Source of the DNA: Clostridia bacterium
Lineage (GTDB): Bacteria; Bacillota; Clostridia; Christensenellales; CAG-917
Direction: 5' to 3'
DNA length: 64,000 bases
Assembly: GCA_017553325.1 (NCBI GenBank)
Contig: JAFZMH010000008.1
Coordinates: forward strand, 244,964 to 308,963
The stretch's first letter is position 1; each line of letters opens with the position of its first letter. The notes under the pieces are model-generated. The model searched no databases, had not been told where the DNA came from, and saw only the letters and a program-made list of their open reading frames with translations. The translations under genes and the position numbers were made by a program. Shown here one piece after another: positions 50,417-59,018 of the stretch.

Positions 50417-52849
50417 ATGGCAAAGAAACAGATCCAAGAAATTGAATACAATTCGGTGGTGCTGAATTCCGTCTTTGAAGAAGTCATGCACAACTCCATG
50501 ATGCCTTATTCCGAGAGCGTCATTTTGGACCGTGCGATACCTCGCGTCGAGGACGGTTTGAAACCCGTTCAACGCAGAGTGCTTTTCTCTATGCACGAGA
50601 TGGGGCTCACGCCTGATAAACCGCACAAAAAGTGCGCCAAAATCGTTGGCGATTGCCTCGGCAAATATCATCCGCACGGCGACAGTTCCGTCTACGGCGC
50701 GCTCGTAAGACTTGCTCAGCCATTCGCTATGCGAATGAAACTCGTCGACGGCCATGGCAACTTCGGTTCGGTGGACGGAGATTCGGCTGCGGCTTATCGT
50801 TATACAGAGGCGAGAATGAGTCCGCTCGCACTTGAAATGCTCCGCGACATAGACAAGGAGACCGTCATATGGCAACCCAACTTCGACGACAGCGCGGAGG
50901 AGCCGACGACGCTCCCGGGGCGTTTCCCGAACTTGCTCGTCAACGGCGCAAACGGCATTGCCGTCGGTCTTGCAACCAACATCCCGACGCACAATATGGG
51001 GGAGTGTATCGACGCGGTCATAATGCAGATAGACAACCCGAACGTGACGACGAAGGAACTGCTTGAAGTCTTCCATGGCCCCGACTTTCCAACAGGCGGT
51101 TTCATCATCCCCGTCGACAGTATGGAGAGCATATACGAGACGGGCAAGGGCAAAATCATCATCCGCTCCCGTCTGCATATCGAAAACGACGACAACGGAA
51201 AGAAGAATATCGTCATAACGGAAATTCCGTATCAGGTGTCCAAGGCGGAACTTTTGCAACGTATCGCCGACCTCAAAGAGCAGAACAAGGAATTGCTCTC
51301 CGGCATAGCCGACGTCGTGGACGAGAGCGACAAGAACGGCACGCGTGCGGTTATAAAACTGAAACGCGACGCCGAGGTCAACAAAATCGTCTCTTTCCTC
51401 ATGAAGAAGAGCAATCTCGAGATGGGTTATTCTATCAACATGGTGGCAATCGCAAACGGCAAGCCCGAGCAGTTGAGCCTGAAAGCCTATCTCAAATATT
51501 ACGTCGAATATCAACGTCAAATCATCGTCAAGCGCGCGACCTACGACCTAAAAGCCGCAAAGGCGAGAGCGGAGATCGTGAGAGGACTTCTCATCGCCAT
51601 CCGCAACATCGACGAAGTGATACGCATAATAAAGGAGAGCGAGTCCACTGCAAAGGCGAAAGAAGCCTTGCGCGACAAATTCGATTTAAGCGACGTTCAG
51701 GCGCAAGCGATTCTCGATATGCGCTTGAAGAGCCTCGCAAAACTCGAGGTGGGCAAACTCGAAGAGGAACTTGCAACCCTCGAAAAGACGATAGCGCACT
51801 TGCAAGCCATTCTCGACAGCAAGAGGAGACAACTCTCCGTCGTCAAGGAAGAATTGCTCGAAATCAAAAAGAATCAAAGTTCCGCGCGTATGTCGGTTAT
51901 CGTGTTAAACGATGAGCAGGCAGAAAACTACCAAGCCCCGTCCGAAGCGGAGGCAATTCCTTACCGCGACGGCGTTATTTGTTTGAACAACGACGGGCTT
52001 TTGAGGTTTATGTCGCAAAAGAGTTTTTCGACGGCGCAAAAAGACTTCGCGTCCATCGACCAAGAAGCATTGCCCCTGCAGGCGATTTCCGTCAACAACA
52101 AGGGCAACCTCTATGCGTTTACGAACCTCGGCAATCTTGTAAAGATTGACGTCACCAATCTCCCCGAAAAACGCTTCAAGGAAAAGGCGTACAAAGTGGG
52201 CACGCTCAATCAGGACGTCAAGACGGGAGAGAAAGTCGTCAAACTCATATTCTTTGACGGCGCGCCCGTCGGAGAACTCATATTGTTCACGAGACTCGGC
52301 GCGGTTAAGAGGGTAGATCTAGGCGAATTTACGGAGACGAACAAGTCGTATTTGCAAGCCATAATCATTGCGGACGGCGACGAACTCATAAACGCCGAAG
52401 TCGTCAACGACGACCTCTACGTCATGGAGGTCTCGACGGACGGACAAGTGCTTATGTACGGCGCGGTTGAAGTGCCGATTCAGGGCAGAAAGGCGGCGGG
52501 CGTCAAGGGTATGAAACTCAACGACGGCGCAACCGTAGCCTTCGGCGGACAGGTTGAAGAGGAGGGCGAAATCGTCGTCGCAACCTCGAACGGCTATTTG
52601 AAGCGCGTAATTACGTCCACGATTGACGTCTCGTCGAGGTATCTCAAGGGCGTCAAACTCGTCGAACTCGAAAAAGCCACCGTGAGATACATCGCAACCG
52701 TCAAGATGCCGTACGATTTGGCGTTCGTTTCGGGAGAGGAAACTAGAGTTATCAACACGGAAGACATTCGTCTCGACACCCGCACCACGAAGGGCAAACA
52801 GGTGTTCAAATCTGCGCCGATAGACTTTGTCGCGAGAGTGCCGAACTAA
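50417..52849 (+). CDS. parC: DNA topoisomerase IV subunit A
   Basis: There are 810 residues. Winged-helix/tower domain with catalytic Tyr129 in YRYTEARM. RPGM-like entry RAIPRVEDGLKPVQRRVL. A coiled coil lies near residues 400-500. A six-bladed C-terminal DNA-wrapping domain follows, with repeats such as DGLLRFM, LGNLVKI, LGAVKRVD and NGYLKRV. The GyrA box position reads QGRKAAG rather than QRGGKG, which favours topoisomerase IV and decatenation. The quinolone region is HPHGDSSVYG: Ser90 keeps the usual residue, but Gly94 replaces the acidic residue. GGAGGAGA precedes the ATG. Confidence 0.88.
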   Translation: MAKKQIQEIEYNSVVLNSVFEEVMHNSMMPYSESVILDRAIPRVEDGLKPVQRRVLFSMHEMGLTPDKPHKKCAKIVGDCLGKYHPHGDSSVYGALVRLAQPFAMRMKLVDGHGNFGSVDGDSAAAYRYTEARMSPLALEMLRDIDKETVIWQPNFDDSAEEPTTLPGRFPNLLVNGANGIAVGLATNIPTHNMGECIDAVIMQIDNPNVTTKELLEVFHGPDFPTGGFIIPVDSMESIYETGKGKIIIRSRLHIENDDNGKKNIVITEIPYQVSKAELLQRIADLKEQNKELLSGIADVVDESDKNGTRAVIKLKRDAEVNKIVSFLMKKSNLEMGYSINMVAIANGKPEQLSLKAYLKYYVEYQRQIIVKRATYDLKAAKARAEIVRGLLIAIRNIDEVIRIIKESESTAKAKEALRDKFDLSDVQAQAILDMRLKSLAKLEVGKLEEELATLEKTIAHLQAILDSKRRQLSVVKEELLEIKKNQSSARMSVIVLNDEQAENYQAPSEAEAIPYRDGVICLNNDGLLRFMSQKSFSTAQKDFASIDQEALPLQAISVNNKGNLYAFTNLGNLVKIDVTNLPEKRFKEKAYKVGTLNQDVKTGEKVVKLIFFDGAPVGELILFTRLGAVKRVDLGEFTETNKSYLQAIIIADGDELINAEVVNDDLYVMEVSTDGQVLMYGAVEVPIQGRKAAGVKGMKLNDGATVAFGGQVEEEGEIVVATSNGYLKRVITSTIDVSSRYLKGVKLVELEKATVRYIATVKMPYDLAFVSGEETRVINTEDIRLDTRTTKGKQVFKSAPIDFVARVPN

Positions 52850-52854
52850 AAACG

Positions 52855-52936
52855 CGAACACATATTGTGTTCGACGTTGACAAATCTGATTTAAGCAATA
52901 AAATAGTAGCATAAAACAGTATCACTCGTGATACTG
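52855..52936 (+). promoter_or_regulatory. Promoter of the DUF1846 gene flanked by two perfect palindromes
   Basis: TTGACA (52877-52882) and TAAAAT (52899-52904) have a 16-base spacer. CGAACACA/TGTGTTCG (52855-52862, 52866-52873) lies just upstream of the -35 box, and CAGTATCAC/GTGATACTG (52917-52925, 52928-52936) at the start of the transcript. Neither is followed by a T-run, so operators or a 5'-stabilising hairpin are plausible. Confidence 0.55.
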
Positions 52937-52977
52937 CAAACAAACGAGAAATCACTTATATACACAAAGAGGAAACT

Positions 52978-54465
52978 ATGGACAGGATAGGTTTTGACAG
53001 CAACATGTACATGGAAAAGCAGTCCGAGCACATACTTGAACGCATCAGCCATTTCGACAAACTCTACCTTGAGTTTGGAGGCAAACTTTTTGACGATCTC
53101 CACGCGGCGAGAGTTTTGCCCGGCTTCGACAAGGCGGCAAAAATCAAACTTTTGCAAAAACTCAAGGACGAGGCGGAACTCATCATCTGCATAAACGCAA
53201 ACGCAATCGAGCGCAACAAAATTCGCGCGGACTACGGCATTACTTACGGCAGTGAAGTGGAGCGCATGATCGACAACATCTCGCGCATGGGCATCTACAT
53301 CAACTGCGTCGTCATCACGATGTTCACGGACCAACAGGGAGCGCTTGCCTACAAGCAGAAACTTGAAAACCGCGGAATAAAAGTGTACATTCACCGTCCG
53401 ACGAAGGGCTATCCTCACGAGATAGACACGATAGTCTCCGACGAGGGCTACGGCGCAAACCCGTACATCGAAACCTCCCGTCGACTCGTCGTTCTCACCG
53501 CACCGGGACCTGGAAGCGGAAAGTTGGCAACCTGTCTCAGCCAACTCTATCACGAGAACAAACACGGAGTCGAAGCAGGCTACGCAAAGTTTGAAACCTT
53601 CCCGATTTGGAACCTTCCTCTCAACCATCCCGTCAACGTCGCGTACGAAGCGGCGACTGCGGACTTAAAAGACGTGAACAAGGTGGACAACTTCCATCTT
53701 GACGCCTATGGCGTCATCACCGTCAACTACAATCGCGACATAGAGGTTTTCCCCGTTGTCAGCAGTATTCTTGCAAAGATTACCGGCAAGGAATGCATCT
53801 ACAAGTCGCCGACTGATATGGGCGTCAATATGGCGGGCTATTGCATAACGGACGACGAGGCGTGCCGAGACGCGTCCAAGCAGGAAGTTTTGAGAAGATA
53901 TTACAAGGCGCTTTGCGACCTCAAAACGGGTGCGGGCAATGAGGACACTGTGTCTCGTCTCGAATTTTTGATGTCCCGTCTCGGCATAAGCCCGTCGGAC
54001 AGAAAGGTCGCGCTCGCGGCAAAAGAGAAGAGCCTCAAAAACAACAACTGCGGCGCAGTCGCAATCGAACTTCCCAACGGTCAAATCGTCACGGGCAAGA
54101 ACAGCGACAGAATGAGCGCGTCCGCCGCTTGCGTGTTCAACGCAGTCAAGGTGCTTGCGGAGATTAAGGACAGACAAAAACTTATTTCCCCGTACGTCAT
54201 AGGTCCTATTCTTGACCTCAAAGCCTCGATACTCAACGAGCACAACAGCACGTTGACGCTTGAAGAAGCCTTGCTCGCGCTCTCGATTTGCGCGGCGAGC
54301 GACGCAAACGCTTCAACCGCTATGGAGCAACTCAAAAACTTGCAAAATTGCGAGGCGCATTCGACGCATATGCTCTACAAGGCGGACGAGAACCCGTTCA
54401 GAAAACTCGGCGTGCGCCTCACCTGCGAGCCGGAATTCTTGGACGACACGCTCTTTATCGAATGA
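52978..54465 (+). CDS. DUF1846 family protein
   Basis: There are 495 residues, the full length of this conserved family. It begins RIGFDSNMYMEKQSEHILERI, contains YLEFGGKLFDDLHAARVLPGF, a nucleotide-binding-like loop GPGSGKLAT, and the later block NNNCGAVAIELPNGQIVTGK, all typical. Crystal structures of family members exist, but the biochemical role is not settled. AGAGGAAA precedes the ATG. Monocistronic between a palindrome-flanked promoter and a terminator. Confidence 0.92.
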   Translation: MDRIGFDSNMYMEKQSEHILERISHFDKLYLEFGGKLFDDLHAARVLPGFDKAAKIKLLQKLKDEAELIICINANAIERNKIRADYGITYGSEVERMIDNISRMGIYINCVVITMFTDQQGALAYKQKLENRGIKVYIHRPTKGYPHEIDTIVSDEGYGANPYIETSRRLVVLTAPGPGSGKLATCLSQLYHENKHGVEAGYAKFETFPIWNLPLNHPVNVAYEAATADLKDVNKVDNFHLDAYGVITVNYNRDIEVFPVVSSILAKITGKECIYKSPTDMGVNMAGYCITDDEACRDASKQEVLRRYYKALCDLKTGAGNEDTVSRLEFLMSRLGISPSDRKVALAAKEKSLKNNNCGAVAIELPNGQIVTGKNSDRMSASAACVFNAVKVLAEIKDRQKLISPYVIGPILDLKASILNEHNSTLTLEEALLALSICAASDANASTAMEQLKNLQNCEAHSTHMLYKADENPFRKLGVRLTCEPEFLDDTLFIE

Positions 54466-54473
54466 CGTATTAA

Positions 54474-54508
54474 AGCGCGAAACGGCGGTTTATCCGCGGT
54501 TTTTGCTC
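54474..54508 (+). terminator. Terminator after the DUF1846 gene
   Basis: GCGG (54485-54488) pairs with CCGC (54494-54497), extended by AAAC/GGTTT, and followed by TTTTTG. Confidence 0.6.
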
Positions 54509-54544
54509 TGTTTAAACTTGAAATCAAATTTTAGGAGATAGATT

Positions 54545-56326
54545 ATGGTTTATGAAAGAAAGGACGTAGAAGCAAAGTACAAGTGGAAACTTGAGGATAT
54601 CTTCGCCACGGACGACGCTTGGGAAGAGTGTTATTTTGCCGTGGACGAGTGCATACCGCACGTCTTGCAATATCAAAACAAGCTCACGAGCGACGACGAA
54701 ATCTTCGAGTGCTTGGAACTTTCGAGCCACATCATTTACGACATAATGAAGATATTCTGCTACGCAAAGATGCGCAAGGACGAAGATTCGAGAGTGGAAA
54801 AATATCAAGCGATGACGGACAGAGCTCAAATGCTCTTGGTCAAGTACGTTTCGATCTCGTCCTTCATTACGCCGGAACTCTGCGAACTCTCGAAGGAACG
54901 TCTTGAAGAACTCAAAAGCAACAAGCGTTTCAAAGATTATACCGTCGAACTCGAGCGTCTCATTCGCGACAAAGATATTGTGCTCTCCAAGAAGGAAGAG
55001 AAACTTTTGAGCGAGGTCCAACTCTTTGCGGATACGAACGCGGAGGTCTTCAATATGTTTGACGACGCGGACATCAAGTTCGCTCCAGTCGAGGACGAAA
55101 AGGGCAACAAGGTCGAGCTCAGTCACGGAATTTACAGCTTGCTCCTTCAAAATCCAAATCAAGAGGTGAGAGCAAGAGCGTTCGACAGTATGTTCACCGC
55201 ATACAAGGACCACATCCACATGATAGCCGCCAACTATGCGGGCAACGTCAAAAAGGACTGGTTCTTTGCAAAAGTTCGCGGGTTCAAGACCGCGCTCGAC
55301 TATTCGATGTACAAAGAGAACGTCCCGCCGACTTGTTACAGAAAACTCTTGGAAGCAGTCGACAAGGGCACGGAGCCTTTGCACAGATATATCGCGCTCC
55401 GCAAGAAGGTTTTGGGAGTGGAAACTCTCAATATGTACGACCTCTATCTGCCCATAGTCAAGGAGCAGAAGGTTGAGATGCCTTTCGAGGACGCAAAGAA
55501 GACGGTCAAGGAAGCGTTGTCCGTTATGGGCAAGGACTATCAAGAGACTTTGGCGTCAGCGTTTGAGGACGGTTGGATAGACGTCTACGAAAACAAGGGC
55601 AAACACAGCGGCGCGTATTCTTGGGGTTGCTACGGAGTACACCCATTCGTGCTCTTGAACTATCAAGAGACCGTTCACGACGTCTTCACTTTGGCGCACG
55701 AGCTCGGACACGCGATGCACTCATTCTATTCCAATTCAAATCAACCCAAACAAAAGTCGAGTTATGAAATCTTCGTCGCGGAGATAGCCTCAACCGTCAA
55801 CGAGGTCTTGCTCTTGAAGCACCTGCTCAAAACCGCTACGGGCGAACTCAGAAAATATTTGCTCAGCTACTATCTCGATATGTTCCGCACGACGCTGTTC
55901 AGACAAACTATGTTCAGCGAGTTCGAGGTCGTGGCTCACACCAAAGTCGAAAGGGGAGAGCCGATTACCGCGGACAATCTTTGCGAGGAATATCTTGCGC
56001 TAAACAAGAAATACTACGGAGAAGCGGTGGAGCACAACGACCTCATCAAATACGAGTGGGCGAGAATACCGCACTTCTATCGCAGTTATTACGTCTACAA
56101 GTATGCGACGGGAATTACGACGGCGGTGTCGATTGCAAGCAACATACTTGAAAAGGGCGAAGCGTATTTTGACAAGTACAGAAAGTTCTTGTCAGCGGGC
56201 GGAAGCCTTGCTCCTCTCGACATCATACGTCTGGCGGACGTGGATTTGGAGACGGACGCTCCGTACGAGAAGGCGATGAAAGAGTTTGCAGATACGCTTG
56301 CCGAACTCGAAAAATCTTTTGAATAA
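54545..56326 (+). CDS. pepF: Oligoendopeptidase F
   Basis: An M3 family cytosolic zinc peptidase that cleaves short peptides. There are 593 residues. The zinc motif is LAHELGHAMH with His385, Glu386 and His389, and the third ligand Glu lies in EIASTVNE. YENKGKHSGAYSWG upstream is the usual substrate-contact block. AGGAGA precedes the ATG. It may be cotranscribed with the lipoprotein and dnaB genes, which follow with almost no gap. Confidence 0.95.
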   Translation: MVYERKDVEAKYKWKLEDIFATDDAWEECYFAVDECIPHVLQYQNKLTSDDEIFECLELSSHIIYDIMKIFCYAKMRKDEDSRVEKYQAMTDRAQMLLVKYVSISSFITPELCELSKERLEELKSNKRFKDYTVELERLIRDKDIVLSKKEEKLLSEVQLFADTNAEVFNMFDDADIKFAPVEDEKGNKVELSHGIYSLLLQNPNQEVRARAFDSMFTAYKDHIHMIAANYAGNVKKDWFFAKVRGFKTALDYSMYKENVPPTCYRKLLEAVDKGTEPLHRYIALRKKVLGVETLNMYDLYLPIVKEQKVEMPFEDAKKTVKEALSVMGKDYQETLASAFEDGWIDVYENKGKHSGAYSWGCYGVHPFVLLNYQETVHDVFTLAHELGHAMHSFYSNSNQPKQKSSYEIFVAEIASTVNEVLLLKHLLKTATGELRKYLLSYYLDMFRTTLFRQTMFSEFEVVAHTKVERGEPITADNLCEEYLALNKKYYGEAVEHNDLIKYEWARIPHFYRSYYVYKYATGITTAVSIASNILEKGEAYFDKYRKFLSAGGSLAPLDIIRLADVDLETDAPYEKAMKEFADTLAELEKSFE

Positions 56327-56347
56327 TCTATGCAAACAGGTGGCAAT

Positions 56348-56995
56348 ATGTCAGGGCGCAAGGGCGGAAGATACTTTGTTTTGATATTGGCGATTTTCGT
56401 CATTCTTTCGTCATGTCTTTTTATGACTGCCTGCAACAAGCAAAGCGTAGAGGGCGACATAGAATACTCGTTGTATATAAGGCGCACCTACTATCACAAA
56501 GAGTCGCAGACGATGACGGTCTATCTCTCGTTGTCCAACGACGAACGTATGACGATTGAGGGAACGAGCGCGAATTGGCACTACAAAAAGAGAGATTTGG
56601 ACGCGTTCTACTATTGCTACGATTATACCGTCACATTTTCGCCGTCGACGATATTTAGTGTCGTCGAAAACAGCTTGACACAAGAACAGCGAATTATCGA
56701 CGGAACCGAATATAACAACTTGAAAGTTGTTTTGGAGTATGCTACAATCTATAAATCAGTCGAAGGAAGCGAAAAAGTCGTGAAATCCGACGGCTATTAT
56801 CTGCACGATTTCCCATTTGAAGAGACGGACGAGAGTTTTCAAGCAACCTTGACTCGCCGTATCTACAATGCCGCAGTTTGGTACGGCGTGTTAGTCGCCG
56901 CCGCGGTTGCGGTTTTTGGTATGATTTTGGCAATAGTGCTTTTGAGAAGGAAAAAATATGCCAACGAAAGACAGGAACGAACAGAGAGTGAGTAG
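56348..56995 (+). CDS. Hypothetical membrane protein with N-terminal lipobox and C-terminal anchor
   Basis: There are 215 residues. A signal peptide (FVLILAIFVILSSC) leads to a lipobox-like M-T-A-C. An extracytoplasmic Tyr- and Ser-rich domain of about 140 residues follows, then a second membrane helix (GVLVAAAVAVFGMILAIVLL) and a basic cytosolic tail. ATG 56348 is chosen for AGGTGG five bases upstream, not ATG 56330. The 3' end overlaps dnaB by 38 bases. No family is recognised. Confidence 0.75.
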   Translation: MSGRKGGRYFVLILAIFVILSSCLFMTACNKQSVEGDIEYSLYIRRTYYHKESQTMTVYLSLSNDERMTIEGTSANWHYKKRDLDAFYYCYDYTVTFSPSTIFSVVENSLTQEQRIIDGTEYNNLKVVLEYATIYKSVEGSEKVVKSDGYYLHDFPFEETDESFQATLTRRIYNAAVWYGVLVAAAVAVFGMILAIVLLRRKKYANERQERTESE

Positions 56996-58673
56996 GGGTA
57001 TGCCCAACAACATCAATGCCGAAAACGCAGTTCTCGGCGCGATTCTTATCGACGACAAAGCCGCCGATATGCTTATTCCTACTTTGAAAAAGGACGACTT
57101 TTATCTCGCCGCCAATCGCACGATTTTCGGCGTGATGAAGGAATTGCAAGAGGCAAGCGTGCCAATCGACACGGTGTCGGTTTCCGATGCGCTTGACCGC
57201 GCCGGCAAACTCGACGAAGTCGGTTCTATCTCTTATCTTTCCGAACTTGCCGAAGGCATTCCGTCCGCCGCAAACTGCGAATATTATGCGGACATAGTAA
57301 GACGCGACAGCCTTTCAAGAAGGGTTATCGAAGCGGGCAACGATATCGCAAAATTCGGTTATGAGAGCGAAAACGGCGTCGCCGCGCTTGAAAAAGCCGA
57401 GCAAATCGTCTACGGTATTGCGGAGCAAAATTCCCCGAAGGAACTCTTGCACGCAGGCACCGCGCTCGCAGAAGCGGTCAACAACATTCAGGAACTCCAA
57501 CAAGGGCATATCGTAAAGAACGTCATATACACGGATTTCCCGCACTTTGACCACATGACGCACGGTTTGAAACCCGGCGAGATAATTTTGCTCGCCGCGC
57601 GTCCGTCCGTCGGCAAGACTGCGCTTGCGCTCAATATCGCGGCAAACTCCGCGCTCAATCACGGGAAGCGCGTAGCGGTATTCTCGCTTGAAATGCCTGC
57701 CGATTTGCTTGCAAAACGTATGCTTGCATACGTTTCCAAAGTCGAGTTCGACAAAATGAACGTAGCGGGCGGTATGAACTCGGGCGATTTTGCAAAACTG
57801 TTCAAGGCGTACAACGCTCTGCTTGCTTCGGAGATTTATCTCGACGACTATTCGATGAACTCTCCTTCGGACGTGCTCTCCAAGTGCCGTCGTTTGAAAC
57901 GCGAAAAGGGACTTGACTTTGTTATCATCGACTACTTGCAACTGATGTCCAGCGGGGCAAGGGCGGAGAGCCGTCAAAACGAAGTCAGCTCTATGTCGAG
58001 ACAACTCAAAATCTATGCAAAAGAACTGAACTGTCCGATTCTCGTGCTCTCGCAGATGTCGCGCGACGTCGAAAAGAGAGACGCTCACACTCCGCAACTC
58101 AGCGACTTGCGTGAATCAGGCGCAATCGAGCAGGACGCGGACGTCGTTGCGTTTTTGAGCAACCCGTCCAAGTACAACAATGCGCTCCCCGAAGATCAAG
58201 TCATTCTCGACGTAAAGAAAAACAGAAACGGCGCTATCGGCGAAGTCAAACTCAAATGGGACGGCAACACGACCTCGTTTATGGAATACGAGGATCAAAA
58301 CGCCGACTTCACGAAGCCGAAAGACGAATACGTTTCGGTTGAAGACGCGGAGAACAAGGCGAAGAAAGCGGCAGAGAAGGGCGCAAAAGAGGCAGGCGTC
58401 GCATTGACGAACGGGGCTGTCGAAGTTCCGAAACCTCAAAAATCGCAACCTCCGGCGATTGAAAAACCGATTGAAAATGCAGATTTCGGCGAGAATAAAG
58501 AGGGCAAACTCGAAAAACTCGACGAGGTCGCAGGAGATATGCAAGAGGTACTGTCCGCAGAGGAACTTCCGTTCGGAGACTTCGACGACGTGCCCGCGCC
58601 GAGCGATGAAGACGTTCCTTTTGACGTTGACGACGAATACGTAGATGAGGGAGACGGCGATATCGAGTATTAA
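56958..58673 (+). CDS. dnaB: Replicative DNA helicase with acidic C-terminal extension
   Basis: A hexameric helicase that unwinds the fork and recruits primase. There are 571 residues. The N-terminal domain begins NAENAVLGAILID. The RecA core has Walker A RPSVGKTALA (Lys220), the H1a/Walker B region FVIIDYLQLM, and SRQNEVSSMSRQLK. After the usual end near residue 445 comes an extra 125-residue tail: first Lys/Ala-rich and helical, then Pro-rich, then acidic with LPFGDFDD (537-544) and DEDVPF (550-555). ATG 56958 has AGAAGG seven bases upstream and overlaps the previous gene. A strong terminator follows. Confidence 0.94.
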   Translation: MPTKDRNEQRVSRGMPNNINAENAVLGAILIDDKAADMLIPTLKKDDFYLAANRTIFGVMKELQEASVPIDTVSVSDALDRAGKLDEVGSISYLSELAEGIPSAANCEYYADIVRRDSLSRRVIEAGNDIAKFGYESENGVAALEKAEQIVYGIAEQNSPKELLHAGTALAEAVNNIQELQQGHIVKNVIYTDFPHFDHMTHGLKPGEIILLAARPSVGKTALALNIAANSALNHGKRVAVFSLEMPADLLAKRMLAYVSKVEFDKMNVAGGMNSGDFAKLFKAYNALLASEIYLDDYSMNSPSDVLSKCRRLKREKGLDFVIIDYLQLMSSGARAESRQNEVSSMSRQLKIYAKELNCPILVLSQMSRDVEKRDAHTPQLSDLRESGAIEQDADVVAFLSNPSKYNNALPEDQVILDVKKNRNGAIGEVKLKWDGNTTSFMEYEDQNADFTKPKDEYVSVEDAENKAKKAAEKGAKEAGVALTNGAVEVPKPQKSQPPAIEKPIENADFGENKEGKLEKLDEVAGDMQEVLSAEELPFGDFDDVPAPSDEDVPFDVDDEYVDEGDGDIEY

Positions 58674-58697
58674 CAATTATTCTTATAAATCGTTTTG

Positions 58698-58730
58698 AAA
58701 GTCCGCATTATGCGGACTTTTCTTTTTTGT
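58698..58730 (+). terminator. Terminator after dnaB
   Basis: AAAGTCCGCA (58698-58707) pairs with TGCGGACTTT (58711-58720) around TTA, followed by TCTTTTTTG. Confidence 0.88.
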
Positions 58731-58766
58731 CTGCATTATTTATTTTCGTTTTTCATATTTATTAGT

Positions 58767-59018
58767 ATGTTTGTTGACGAGACAATTCAAAAACTTGATT
58801 TGAAGGACGGAAATTTTCCGTTTGCAATCACGATTTTGGGAAGGAGCGACGCAATCTTGAGCGGAGTCAAAACCGTGCTTCTAACCACGCCGAATGAGAT
58901 AAAAGTCAAGGTCAAAAACGGCGGAATAAGGGTGCTTGGCGAGTCGCTTAAAGTCCTGCAAATGGGCGGTGGAGATATGTATCTCAAAGGAGATATAAAT
59001 AGTGTCGAAATCATTTAA
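58767..59018 (+). CDS. yqfC: YabP/YqfC family protein
   Basis: There are 83 residues. The fold is all beta, with GRSDAILSGVKTVLLTTPNEIKV-type strands and a final MGGGDMYLKGDI, characteristic of YqfC/YabP. In spore formers YqfC is made in the mother cell under sigma-E and is thought to act with YqfD. ATG 58767 fits the family N-terminus, but no ribosome binding site is visible and the upstream sequence is very AT-rich. The gene overlaps yqfD by 17 bases. Confidence 0.85.
   Translation: MFVDETIQKLDLKDGNFPFAITILGRSDAILSGVKTVLLTTPNEIKVKVKNGGIRVLGESLKVLQMGGGDMYLKGDINSVEII

Noticed and set aside
48287..51520. A 1077-codon open frame on the minus strand across parE and part of parC
   Set aside because: It is antisense to two well-supported topoisomerase genes, has a composition typical of antisense reading of biased codons, and matches no family.
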